Assembly (NCBI RefSeq): GCF_030272615.1
Contig: NC_081407.1
Span: 100,299,897-100,363,896 of the forward strand
Length of the DNA: 64,000 bases
Reading direction: 5' to 3'
From: Cryptomeria japonica
Taxonomy: Eukaryota; Streptophyta; Pinopsida; Cupressales; Cupressaceae
Positions 1-11,980 of this stretch are shown one piece after another. Under the pieces are notes generated by a model. The model had not been told where the DNA came from. It did not search any database and saw nothing but the letters and a program-made list of their open reading frames with translations. Position 1 is the first letter of the stretch; every line of letters starts with the position of its first letter. A program made the translations under genes and the position numbers.

Positions 1-577
1 AAGAGATGCATTATCCTAAGTTAACTTAAGTAAAGTGTAATAATATCCATAATGAATATTTATTTACACCAACAATTTCTTCTAATCAATTAATTAAATA
101 TCTAATATTTAATTATTCTTCCAATCAATTAAATATTTAATATTTAATGGTTATTCCTCTATCCTATAGTCTCAAATATTAAATAATTTCTAGATTATTT
201 AATCTCTTTTCCAACTCACCTTCCATCTCCACTTTATCTTTCCTTTGCCAACTCGTCCATCATGTGGCTAAAGATATTAATATTTCTTAAATATTAATTC
301 ATCATTTATCTTCAACTTCCAAATTAAATGAAATATTGTGTACGTAAACATATTTCTTAACTGTCTTCTATAAGTCCACTTGTCCTCTCTCATGCCTAAA
401 TATTTTCCAACCATCCCTAGATTCCCTCAGTCAGCAACTCAGTCAAGGTGAGATAAGTGACACTCATCTTCTCCTTTCCCCTTTCTCTCAACCTTCACCT
501 TTTCTCACAGCCATCCAAATCTGTAGATCTGATCATGACCGTTGATTCAGACCACATCATCTTATCCTCTCAAAAGT

Positions 578-586
578 CTATAAATG
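578..586 (+). promoter_or_regulatory. TATA box of the left-edge LTR
   Basis: CTATAAATG matches the plant TATA consensus and lies about 250 bases before the inferred LTR end, where a U3/R promoter is expected. Confidence 0.45.
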
Positions 587-760
587 TAGGAGTTTGAGTT
601 GAGAAAGAGTTAGTCTTCAAGTTAACAATTTGGAAAACTTATGCATTTGTGAGTTTTTGTCTTGAAGCAATTTAGCATTTAGCATTTTCTCATTTAGCAT
701 AATCATTTAGCTTAAATCATTTTCATATGCATATCATGTAGTTTCATTGGTTGAGTTTGG

Positions 761-803
761 ATTTCCTGTAGCATTTCCTGTAGCATTTCCTGTAGCATTT
801 CCT
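761..803 (+). repeat. 12-bp tandem repeat
   Basis: Three perfect copies of ATTTCCTGTAGC followed by a partial fourth, near the end of the inferred LTR. Confidence 0.9.
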
Positions 804-831
804 TTGTGTTTTGTGAAACTAACATGTTGCA

Positions 832-2250
832 GGTAGTATTCTGATGACAAAAATAATTATGATGACTCTCAACCCTCCCAAAGGCTCGACAATTTGGAAC
901 TATATACTAGAATGTAGGGATATAATTGGCAGTCATGTTACTTGGGAGATTGGAAATGGAGAAATTGCATCCTTCTGGAATAACTCATGGGGAGGAGGAG
1001 ACATTTTTAGCTCGCTTCCAAATTTGAATGAAATAAAGGAGGAGTCATCATAGCTATGGGGAAACAAGGTATGTGATTTTCGAGAACTAGTGCTACATGA
1101 TAGAGTAATGAAATGGCAATGGAGGGCTCTAGACAATTTGAATGTGGATCAACGACAAAAAGATACCTTGAAAACTATTATAAATGATCGCATGATCATC
1201 CCATCAGGGAAGGAAGACATCATTTGTTGGTGTGGCTCTAAGGATGGAAACTACAAGGTCAACCTGGGCTACGAGATTAAAGAAGCTGCAAGAGCTAATC
1301 AAGAATGATCATTGAAATTATTATGGAACAAGCATTGCTTGTCGAAAGTCAGGGTATTCGCATGGTTGGCTCTACAAAAGAGAATTCTTACTTGCGACAG
1401 ACTCATGAATTCAGAAACAATTGATCACCTATTGTTGTTATGTGAATTTTCGTGTAAGAGTTGGTGGTATTTCATGCATAAATTAAAATTTTACTGTCCA
1501 TTCCCGACAAGGATCGATGACTGGTTTAAAATATGGCCACAAAGGACCTTGAAGGTGGTATTTGGGGATCTATGGATAATTCTCCCATCTCTTATGATTT
1601 GGGAATTATGGAAGGAGCGTAATCGGCACATATTACAGGACAAGCTGATGGATTCGGAAGTCCAATGTCATAAGATTGAAACCTTATTGATCGGTCTAAC
1701 CAATGAAGCCGCAAAAGGGAAGACTTTGAAGGAAAAATTATATACAGGATGGGGTAGTAGATTGAAGCTCACCTTCCCAAACCTCTCTGTTCCCACTCTC
1801 TTTGGAAGCAATTCCTGCAACCCCTCGCTTTGATCCAAACCCCCTATTCGGTGGAATGCTCCAGACCCTAGTTGGGTCAAGGTAAATTTTGATGGGGCTT
1901 CATTGGGCAACCCAGGCCCTAGTGGCATTGGGTGTGTGATTAGGGATGAATTTGGAAATTCTTTAAAGTTTTAGATTACATTGGCCATACTACAAATAAT
2001 ATGGCAGAGTTTCGAGCTGCATTATATGGACTACATGTAGGGGTCAATAGTGGGGCCCAGAAAATCCATTTGGAAGGCGACTCCTTAAATTTTGTAAATG
2101 CAATCGGGGAAAATGAAACTCCAAGCTGGATCCTTAGTCAATGGCTCCGACCAATCAAATATTTTTGAATGAATTGGAAGATTTTCATATAAGCCATGTG
2201 TATTGAGAAGGAAATGTGATAACGAACAATATAGATAAAGCAGTGGTGCA
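832..2250 (+). pseudogene. LINE-1: L1-type pol fragment, zinc-binding region plus RNase H
   Basis: This is the C-terminal third of a plant L1 ORF2. The start aligns with LINE-2 just before the shared NPP(K/R)GS motif. It runs through WEIGNGE, the zinc-binding region (TIDHLLLLCEFSC) and the WELWKERNR stretch, then an RNase H domain starting with VNFDGASLGNPGPSG (from about 1885) and continuing in another frame with TTNNMAEFRAAL and HLEGDS to about 2168. Stops lie at 1051, 1306, 1831 and 1972, and at least one frameshift at about 1970. The zinc-binding region looks internally shortened. The reverse transcriptase and endonuclease parts are absent here; they may lie left of the LTR that ends at 831. 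Confidence 0.85.
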
Positions 2251-2574
2251 ACCTGTCAATACATGATTAAATGGTACCATGATCACATCATATCGCAACG
2301 ATGTCTGATATTGCCACATGACACATCACCCTTGCCTTTCTCAGACAGTGATGTCATTGATTTTCCTTACCCTCCCAAAAAGATTGGATTTGATATTTCT
2401 TAATAAGGTACAAATATCCCATATAAGCATCACTACAAGTGGGATGGCTTATGAGTTGGTTAACATGAGATATCATTAATGACAGAAGTGCTAGGACATC
2501 CCACTTCCCCTTGGCGATCATGAGAGTGTATGTTTGGGTCTATTTATAGAACTTAATCTTAAAATTTTTGCATA

Positions 2575-3447
2575 GTGTTTGGTGAAGTTAAGCTATCTCA
2601 GAGCGGTTGGGCTTAGTGTGCTAAGGTTGATAGGGATGGATACGCCTGTTATGCTGGAGTCCACCAAACGACAAATGGCCTTCTTGGGGGAAATCTTTGA
2701 CAAATGGCTACTAGTAGTTATGACCATGAAGCATCCTCTTATTTTGCATGTTGTAAAAAGAATTTTGGGTGGGGAATTCATTAGAGCTTATCACCGATAC
2801 CAGGTAAACTCAGATTTCCCAACCATGTTCATCGCCATGTTGGTTATATGAGGGAGAGTAAGCAACAAGTCAAGAAAATGACTCAAATCATATTCAAGCA
2901 TTGCTTTCTTGGTGAGATTGATGCAGCCCTGGATAATATTGATGCCAACATGTGCACCCCATTGCCACAAAACTATTACATGTCACTGGGAATGTGCATG
3001 AAGGTCAAGAAATTTGTGGTATTGCAAGCCCTAGACCAGGGGAGCCTGGTTGCGGAATGGGACAGGAAGGACCGAAACATTTCATTCCTACTTAAGGCAA
3101 GTGGCATTCTATCGGGCCCTAACAAGGCATGGATGAGGCATTTTGTTTTGGTAGAGGGATTCAGTGAAAGACAGGAGATTGGAATTTAGGAAAACGGTGA
3201 GCTTGAACCTGACAATGTTTAGGACTTTGGTCGCGACAAAGAATGGATATCGGATGAAGATCGTCTCTCGTAAGAAATGGTTGATTCGGAGGTCCATGTT
3301 GATTGTGGGATGGAATGCCATGTGGTGTTGAGAGTGGTCTTGATTCAGAAAGCTAAAGAATGTGAGTAGAATCTGCAGGAGGAGGACAATGAACCTAAGG
3401 TCGTGGCACCTAAGGAGATGGATGTTGGCTCTGTTTGAGTCTGTGGG
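2575..3447 (+). pseudogene. LINE-1 ORF3: unknown protein downstream of RNase H
   Basis: Two overlapping open stretches (2579-2851 and 2848-3189) together look like one decayed protein with a frameshift at about 2850; the coding-like signal may run on to about 3447. It does not match a family I recognise. It is similar to the ORF after RNase H in LINE-2 (59094): both have STK..QLMAF-like and QVNSDF/KVNSDI motifs, then FLGEIDAA versus FLGNLDIA. LINE-3 has a related GEEF...HRY motif. The gap after the RNase H domain is about 330 bases, close to the other copies, so I treat it as part of the LINE. The tail is acidic. Function is unknown. Confidence 0.6.
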
Positions 3448-3740
3448 TGATGTTTCTCTCTTTGTTTTTGAATAATGGCACAACAAACAGGCAATAGCCT
3501 GTAATTTTGTAAACATATTATAATACTATGTAAGGTGGTAGGAGTGTCGATAGTTAGTAGTAAGTTTCTATATGGTAGTTTTTGGGTATTTTCGAATGTA
3601 AATCATGGACATCGGGGCTTTGGGGATAGTAGGCAATAGGAAAGCAGGACATATTTCCAAAACTTATACATGTAAAAATATTTCATATTAATATAATGGG
3701 TGCTGCCCCTTTGTAGCTATTTACCTATCAAAAACAAATC
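3448..3740 (+). other. LINE-1 3' untranslated end
   Basis: Non-coding sequence ending TTTACCTATCAAAAACAAA (about 3720-3738). LINE-2 ends with nearly the same string just before its target duplication. Plant L1 elements often end in this kind of TCAAAA tail. Confidence 0.6.
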
Positions 3741-3923
3741 TTGTACAATGTGGATTCCATAATTATTTAGGTCCAAAATATTCATACATACATTAAATGC
3801 ACTAAAAAGACCCTTTTGCAGGAGCTTTTTTGTAAAAGAAAGTGACGAACTCTTTAGTGCATTAAATGTATAAATGAATATTTCGAACCCAAACAATTAT
3901 GGGATCCATACTGTACAGGATTT
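3736..3923. mobile_element. Foldback/MITE-like element, about 188 bp
   Basis: Left arm 3736-3808 and right arm 3851-3923 are inverted copies of each other over about 73 bases, roughly 80% identical by eye, and nearly the whole element can fold into a hairpin. Ends read AAATCTTGTACAATG and, inverted, AAATCCTGTACAGTA. There is no coding capacity. It abuts the LINE-1 tail. The target duplication is unclear, so the superfamily is not assigned. Confidence 0.65.
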
Positions 3924-6900
3924 TACAAAATATATAACATCTTTAAATGTAAAATTTTATTAATGTCTTCTCTATTTTATTTATTAATTTTACATGATAA
4001 ATAAACTCCTTTTCATTCTATAATTCATTTTTCCAATTCCTTATCTTGAAGAGAAATAAGAGTAATACAAAACTTATTTTTATGCTTTGTATTTATATGT
4101 TTCTTGATAAAGCTAGATTCCAGATTTTATATGTAATGTGCTTCTTTTATTTGAATATCCTGTCCGATTTTTTCGCAAATCACACCTGGGTTCTCAACGG
4201 CTTCTACATTTTGTTGTGCTCTGCTATTATGAAGCTTCCAATTTGGTGCAGGCGGAGATGATATGGCAAATGTTATAAAATTCACTGTTCTTTATTACTC
4301 GAGAGTCTTTTCAACAAATATATATTATTTTGTGACTTGTAATCACAGTAATCACAGAATAATTCGTTATAACCATTTAACATCATCTTTGTTCTTTGCG
4401 ATTTATCCAAAATCCTAACTTATGATTTTGCCTTCATCGGCATTTTGATAGTTCCTCACAACTTCATAACTGTTTAGTTTAAAATTTGGGCTTCTTGAAT
4501 GTATTTTAACAATTTCAAACTTAACAATCTAAATTTAGTTACACGCGTGGACTTTGATGATAGGTGGAGAGAGGTGAAAAAGAATTATGCAACAAAATCG
4601 AATGCTACGAGGCATTCAAAACCAGTTTATTCCTCCGTTGAAAATCTATTGCATTTGCATCATTTTACTATTTTACAGAGTTCTTGGAGAAGAGAAAAGA
4701 AGATACAAAAGCTTGATCATTTACACACAAAAATGCAATTATGTGCAAAAGCGCGGTGGGAAAAATTACAATTCCCAAAATTTTAGCCCTCACCATGAAA
4801 AATCTTTGATTTCATTTGGATCCATGAGACATCAGAGCTCTACTTGTGCTCCTTCGTCACAACAAGTAGATTACAAAGAGAGGTGACGAAATTAGGGCAA
4901 ACAATATCAAAAGAATGATGCATGCAAAATAAAGCTGGAGGTTGAGTGATCTGATTTATGAAAACCAGATTACAATACCTAGTGTGATACTTGCGGTATT
5001 GTAGATTTCAACACAAAAAGAAATTGACAGGTATTGTAGATTTCAACACAAAAAGAAATTGACAACAAGAAGATTGCAAACCAAAAACTGTCTCCATTCT
5101 ATTCAAAATTGGAGTTTATACAAGTCGAATGTATCCCAAGGGTCACACAAATCCCTTGGAATTTGAAATGAAGAGTCATCATAATGTTTATTACAATTAA
5201 ACTATTAAAACTATCAAAATTATCAAAAAACTAAATATAAAATTTCAGTCCACTTTGAGAAGGCATAACTTTCTCATCCTAGCTCCGAATTACAAACCGT
5301 TTGATGCGTTGGAAAGGTACTCCAATAATCTAGAACCAAATTTGTCCAAAAATGCACCGAAGACCCTCAAAATTGCAATTTACTAAAACATATAAAATTT
5401 TGGAAAAATTAGATTTCAATATTTTCCCAATTTAATCCTGATCATTGAGAGCATAATACCATGACCCAATCTCATGTTTTGCAAATGTAGTGTCTTGTGG
5501 AATAATTAATCTTACTGGATAACATAAATGAATGAGTTTGGCTTAATTTACTTGGTAGTGTTTCTGGAAAATATTTAATCAATGTAAATGTTCATCTACT
5601 CCACAACATGTTGATACAATGAAAGTGATAGATTAGTGTATTATTTTGCATTTTGGGCGGTGATAGAGGGGCCACATAAGGGAATATATGAGTGAAAAAC
5701 AACAAAGCAAGCATTAATTGAAATATCTTCTCAAAGGACAATAAGCGTTAGTTGAAACATCTTCCCAAATCCATGATTCTTTACCTCAGTCAGATTAGAT
5801 GACAAATATTTAATGCTTTAAAGACGTGAGAAGCGAGAGGTTGGCGAGACGAAAGCTGGGTTTTTTAACCTATTTTTCGACATTCTATTTTCAGGCGTGA
5901 GAGAATAAATTTTATGCACATTATATTTTTTTCAAGCATGAGATAACTTTTCCAGGAAAATGTAGTGTGGCAAGTCCACTTAAAACAAAGTCTATCGGCT
6001 AATTAAACAATTTTAGAAATAGAAGCGTCAAACAAATATATATGTAATTGAATAGAATGAAATTAAAAAAAAATTATATTTTATTAGAGGAAAAGGAGAT
6101 TGAATTGATTAATAAGAAATTAATTATCAATAATTTTTTTAATGAGTGGTGATTTTTTTTTTTTTTAATAAATTTTTAACTTGTATGTTATTCATTACAA
6201 AATTAGGTAGTATGAGGTATATTCTCAAAATCTATATGGGTCAAGTTCAAATAACAAGATAAAATATTAAGTAATAAGAGTTATGTCAATAGGGGCAAAG
6301 GAGGATCGCATTTGTCTATCAATCCCCAAACATTAGAAGGATGAGATCTATTAATGGCTAGCTCCTAACTTGTAATAATGTCATTCTCTTCAATATCATC
6401 ATTGACAAGACAATGTGTATCATGACCTAAATAAATAGCCAAATCTAGGCATAAAAATTTGTCATACTTGAACTAACCATGAGCTCCTTAGTCATGAGGT
6501 TAGGAGAAGGTTGAAGGTGAGCAAGAAGGTTAGGACCATCCACGAGCAAGTCAGTTGTTGGTTCTTCAAGTAAGTGGTTGAGAAGCATGTGGCTATGAGT
6601 TAAATAGTCTCTTCAAGCACTCCTGACTACATCCATGTCAGCTTCCAGAAGGAGGGGAGTGGCGCTTGCATGAAGCAAGGGATGAGGGAATTATAGCAAC
6701 TATACACAAGGCATTGTGCTAATGAGTTAAAATCACTTGCAATGTGTCACTTGAAGTGAAACTTTATTGGCTTGCATCTAAACTTATATTAGAACATTGG
6801 AACAAAATATAGGATTAATAAAGTGTGGATTGAGCATCAGTAAAGCTACCAAAAACATGTAGAATTCATATCTCTTCAAATGTCAAAAATAATTCCCAAC

Positions 6901-7652
6901 CTAAAATCATGTCATATCTAGGTAAATATAGTTCTAGGGCAATCACCCTATAGTGTAATTACCAAAAAAATTAACATGCTTGTAAATTTTTCAACTTTTA
7001 GCAAAGAGACATTTCATCAAACAATTGATGGAACATTGAACCAATCAATAATTTTGAGTTTAATGATGAGGAACAATTGTGTCTATCCTTTATTACCATA
7101 AGCATATTCACGAACAACTATCATCATTGAGCAAATATTTGTCATGCTAGGTCCATATCTACCAACTAATTAACAAATACATGGAAGAAAATTTCATACA
7201 AGTAAACACTGAAATGAATGACCTAATTTCTCTTATTTTTGGCAATGAGACAAAATTAGTCATACAATTGAATACACAAATGAGCAGTGGATGTTTTAGA
7301 AAATACAATCAATCTACTAACCAATTTATTGATTGTCCACAATATCTAATATAATTGAAATAATATATTGTCCACGTAAATTTACTTTTGACATGAGTGT
7401 AAATATGATTATTATTGGTTACCTTATTCTAAAAACTAGTTTTTTGTTGATTGTATGTTGTTCCTAAGTTGGTTATGGACTTTGTAACAAAAAATCAAAC
7501 CCTCCAGCTTCATCGAATGTTATAACAATAGTATGAAATTTATAAGTGGAGTAATTAAATATAATCATCAACAACTAAATTGAGTCCCGGGGATACAAAA
7601 ATAAAAATTGAGTTCCATAATTGAAATAAAACATATTTATGATACATCAATT
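3924..7652. other. No identifiable gene; AT-rich unassigned DNA
   Basis: Short open stretches here (for example 4046-4261, 4499-4786) show no domain, repeat or codon signal and are probably chance. The sequence resembles decayed repeat DNA, but I cannot assign it to a family. Confidence 0.5.
4995..5064 (+). repeat. 35-bp tandem duplication
   Basis: GTATTGTAGATTTCAACAC and the following 16 bases are repeated exactly with a period of 35 bases. Confidence 0.9.
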
Positions 7653-9056
7653 TGTTGGCATGTTTGACATAACTGATACAATTCGAGAATGATTACTGAA
7701 CCGGTAAAAGACTGTTTGAGATGACATTGTGATGAAGAGATTGAGATTGTATGATGGATGACTTTGATCAGTTATTTGTGTTGTCATTGATGGAAACTAA
7801 TGTTTATTCATGTCTATTGGTGTTTACTTATGTTGTATTGAGTCATCTAAATCTTTTGGTCTACCAGAGAGCTTAAAGGTAAAGAATCAAGAAACTAGGA
7901 ATTAGGACCTTAACCGATAAACGAGGAAATATTTTGATTGTATCTGGCGATTGGTGATGATTGAGGCTTTGCAGTTTTGAATGTGAGTTTTAATCATTGT
8001 AACATATATCTTACTGGAACCCCATCATGTTGTGACAACAAGAAGTTATGTATATAATTTATGTTGAGTTTTTTCTAGGGTTTAAGGACTGGTAAAGAAT
8101 TCTCTTAACCGGTAATGATTTTTGGTTTGTCGGTGATCTACATCAAGTTCACATTTTGATGTTAGCGTGACACAAACCGTGTGAAGTGTTTGAAAGATGT
8201 TTTGGCATGTTTGGAGAGCGAATTTCTTGGGAATGTGCAAAGTGCTTAGCGGAATGAGCTAAGGGTTTGACTTTGTACCAGATCGACTTGTTGTGATGAC
8301 TTATGATCATTCAACGGTTGATATTAATTGTAATTGTCCATATGAGGATCTATAATGATCTGTAAAAGATGTGATGATCTATGTTGTAAATATTAGGGTT
8401 TTGATGCCAACCTAGTTGTAAAGGTTATTTATGTCAGTAAGGTTGATGTTTTGAAGTGTCGATGATTTTGAGAAGTGTGTGAAGTTGAACCAGGGTGTGA
8501 GAAGATCTGCCAGAGTGACGCAAACTTAGAAATTAATTGGATCTGATCAAGTAAGTTATTGAGTTCTATACATAGATCATTCACTCTTGTTCTCTAACAA
8601 TTACAATAGCTAAAATCCCTTAACCGGGTAGGTCCTAATAGGCCTCACATTGTAAATTCCCCTAATAGGGTGACTCAATATATGAGTTGTAAATCCTCTT
8701 GCGAGGTTGATCCTAATAGATCAAAGCTCCTAACAGGGTTGAGGTAAATCCCTTAACCGGGTTACTCCTAACAGGATCTTCGCATAACAGGGCATCTTTG
8801 TAAGCTTCTTACCGGGCTTGGCTCCTAACAAGATGCATTCCAAAAGAGTGCAAAATATTTATGGGTACCAATTCTCACCGTGGTTTTTCCCTATTTGGGT
8901 TTCCACGTGGTTAATGAACACTTAATGTGCAACATTGATATATCAGTTTAGCAAATGTTTATCAGCAGATACTGGTATTGGTAAATGACTCTAGTGTTGG
9001 TCTATGTTTGATTTGGTGAAAGTTTTATGACTCTAAGTTTTTTATTTCAAATTATT
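7653..9056 (+). mobile_element. Probable copia-type LTR, solo or truncated
   Basis: It starts TGTTGGCATG and carries the ACCGG-rich text common in Ty1/copia LTRs of plants, with repeated CCTAACAGGG and CTTAACCGGG boxes between about 8610 and 8830, then CACCGTGGTTTTTCCC. No ORF and no partner LTR are in the window. The end is uncertain: CAACA at 8930-8934 mirrors the start, but the flanks there do not form a target duplication. Confidence 0.45.
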
Positions 9057-9106
9057 GTTAATACTGATTCACCCCCCCCCCCCCCCCCCCCGCTCTCAGT
9101 ATTAAC
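9057..9106. repeat. Inverted repeat with a C20 loop
   Basis: GTTAATACTGA (9057-9067) and its exact complement TCAGTATTAAC (9096-9106) flank a run of 20 C residues at 9072-9091. It may belong to the end of the preceding LTR. Confidence 0.85.
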
Positions 9107-11980
9107 CAAATCCTCCAATATTAACACAATTGATCCCAAATAATACACAATACTCAAAAAAACTTGGAAATTATATTTTTGATATTTCAATTCTTCAATG
9201 TGAATCTCCACTATAAATATATTAGCATTCAACACATTGACAATCTCCACATGAAATTGATGCGATGGATGTTGAGTATTTTAGCTCCCAACCCAATATC
9301 TTCAACACATAGGTGACTTCTAAATAAAATCATTTCAAATGGCTATAAGGTTTTTCATATTCTTACCTTAGTGTTTTTTTTTCCTTTCTTATGCATAAAA
9401 GATGAACAAAGTTCAATCTTTCAATGAAAGAAAATTTTATAATGAACAATGGATGACCAACCACTTGTCCAAGTCTTCTTTAAAAATATTTTTTGTTGCT
9501 TTAAAAACAACACTTCAACTTTTTTATTGCTTTTTCAATAAACATTTTTTGCTTTTTCCAAAAATGTTTTTTGTTTTTTGTCATTTTTATGAAAAAGCAT
9601 TTTTTCCCCAAATGTGATGCAGGAGCACCAGAGTAGTTCAAACCGGTTGGAGCAGTTAGTGGTGGAATTGCTTAGAGATCGTTGCATTTCTTCATGTTTG
9701 AGAGTTTAGCGTTGTGGATTTGGATTTATCACATTGAGTTCATTGTCTTTTTCATATTCGAGATTCATGGCATTTGGATTTGATTCCGGTGAGATATCGA
9801 TTCTGGTATTGGTGTGTTCTTACCGTTTGGTCTTGCAGTGTGTGGAGAGGAGATGAATTCGGTTGCAGGTAGTTTTTGTAACTTGTGGATTGTTGAAAAA
9901 TATTGTTTTGGGCCTTGAATGATGTTTTCGGAGGTTCGAGGAAGAAGAGATCGAGTGAAGATGTAGTTTCCAGAGAGATTCTAGTCCGGATGGACTGAGG
10001 TCCAGATCAGTGCAAAACAGTACAGACTGTTACCCAAGGCCTATTTGTCGAGCAGAAGATTTGCGGATTTTAGATTTGTGTTGTAAGGATTGTTTTGTAA
10101 TCATGGGTTGTGATCCAACATGTGTAGCCGCTGAAGGCATATGCAATTCATTAATGGTTGTAATGATGGATTTATTTGGTTATCGGTTATATCTTGTGTT
10201 GTGCTACCGGTTGATGGTATCTTGCATGGTGTTTTGTGTTATAGGCTGCAAGGTGATGATGTCCTTCATTGGATCTCCCTACCTTGACTGTGTCAAAATG
10301 ACTTTGGAAATCCTCCTTTTAATTCAACTTTACTCTTGGGCCCCAAAAACGATGTCACTTTTATGTCTCTTTATAACAACCTCTTTATAAATAATTAAAT
10401 ATAAGTTTTGTGGTAATAGACTTCTTCGAGAAGTGTAATGTGCTCACAAAATGTTAGATCTATACATGAAAAGTACCATTGTATTCATCTTGTCTACAAG
10501 AAATCTCTGACGCTATTAAAATACTTTTCCAATATATTTAGTGCTCTTCAATAAACTTAGAGTTTTTAAAAATGTTAGAATGGAAAAAAAAAGAAAAAAA
10601 AAGGGACATTACACGCCCAACATGATCAATATATGTCATTAAAAAAGGCTTAAAGAAGTCATGAATTGTGATATATGCTTCTAAAGCCTAACACAAAATT
10701 ACAAAAGGTGCTTGAGAGTCTCTTGATGCCCATGGTATGGGCACTGAGGATTAATAACTCCTAATTGAATTAATTAGGTATCAATAGGCATCCCTTCGTA
10801 AATAATGCACCAAGAAAAATGGCCAAGTTTGGGTTGAAGAATAACTAGACCAAACAATCTAGAATATATAATGCAAAATGCCTAAAGGAGACTAGAGATG
10901 CTATCATGGTTAAATTAAGCCAATGTGGAGCAAATTCCTGTTGATGGGTGTTTTGACGCACTCTCCAACATTCAAGTAGGATATGAGAATGTATACCTCT
11001 TCTGAAAAAGGAGTCAATCTTAAAGCTAACAACTCCAAGGTCTCTGTAGTCGGGTCACGACAATGTTGGGTAACTCAGTGGCTGATGTAACTATACTTGT
11101 TAAGGGGCCTGCTGGTTGGAACAAAACAAATAAAATCATTTTTTTGTATATTTGTAATTTTCCCAGTTTCCACTTAATAAAGAAACGTCAAAAGATAAGT
11201 TAGGGTAACGAGAGAATAATAAAATCAACACTAACAACTGAGCTAATTGCGAAGTTGGTGTATCACATAAATGTATTATCAATAACATTCAAATAAATAG
11301 TTACATAACATTCCAATAAATATGCAAAGTCAATCAACTCACATACAAACGAAATTAGATACCAAGAAATCATAAAAATGTTCTACCACTTCATCCTCAT
11401 ATACCATTCACATGAATAATATGATTCATAAAACAATAAAACTAAAAGGACAAGCTGTTGATTAAAATGAGAGAAGATACTAGACTACAAAGTACATTAA
11501 CCACCAAGACACGTATTGCAAACTAGGCAATCCACAAGTTTCTTTGTATTAATCTTGAAGAATGAAAGACAATATCTCAATTGTAACAAAATAGGTATGA
11601 GAAAGAAATTGCATAAAAGACTAAATTCTCTAACTAAATGACCTTGAATCATCAATTCATGGACCATTTAAATGGCCCCAAACTTTACAATTTATAGTGT
11701 TTCATCCCTATACCCTAGGAATAAATCCTTCCTACGATTCAGTTATAAAAAGATGGGAGTTGCAGTTGACATGCAAGTCGTTGCCTATGAACTCTACTTA
11801 ACTGTTACTAAATTGGTGATTGTAATTCATGTTCTTGACATCGAATCAGCTCCAGGACCTTTGAATCATACAATGGTGGTGGGGAAGTAAGACAAGTGTA
11901 ACAAAAGTTGTCAATTGATAAACTACAATGATTTATGGCGATGATATTATTTGACATGCATTATGTGGCTAACTACCTAT
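9107..11980. other. No identifiable gene
   Basis: AT-rich unassigned DNA. The part 9600-10390 has copia-LTR-like wording (ACCGGTT boxes), and the open stretch 10010-10390 shows no recognisable domain. I see no pol sequence that would belong with the neighbouring minus-strand gene. Confidence 0.5.

Larger units (their letters stand above)
1..831 (+). mobile_element. 3' portion of an LTR, cut by the window edge
   Basis: AT-rich sequence with a core promoter (CTATAAATG at 578-586) followed by a TTTAGC-rich stretch, much like the promoter-to-end part of the Gypsy-1 LTR. It ends in a CA dinucleotide at 831. Recognisable LINE sequence begins at 832, matching LINE-2 near 57319-57350. I therefore read it as the right-hand LTR of an element inserted in LINE-1, with the rest of the element outside the window. 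No second LTR or target duplication is visible to prove it. Confidence 0.45.

Noticed and set aside
4046-4886. Three ORFs of 71-99 codons
   Set aside because: No domain or repeat, overlapping frames, AT-rich; expected by chance.
8930-8939. End of the copia-type LTR at CAACA with a target duplication
   Set aside because: The five bases after it (TTGAT) do not match those before 7653 (CAATT), so the boundary cannot be claimed.
10010-10390. ORF of 126 codons with cysteines
   Set aside because: It lies in LTR-like sequence, has no recognisable motif and no supporting context.
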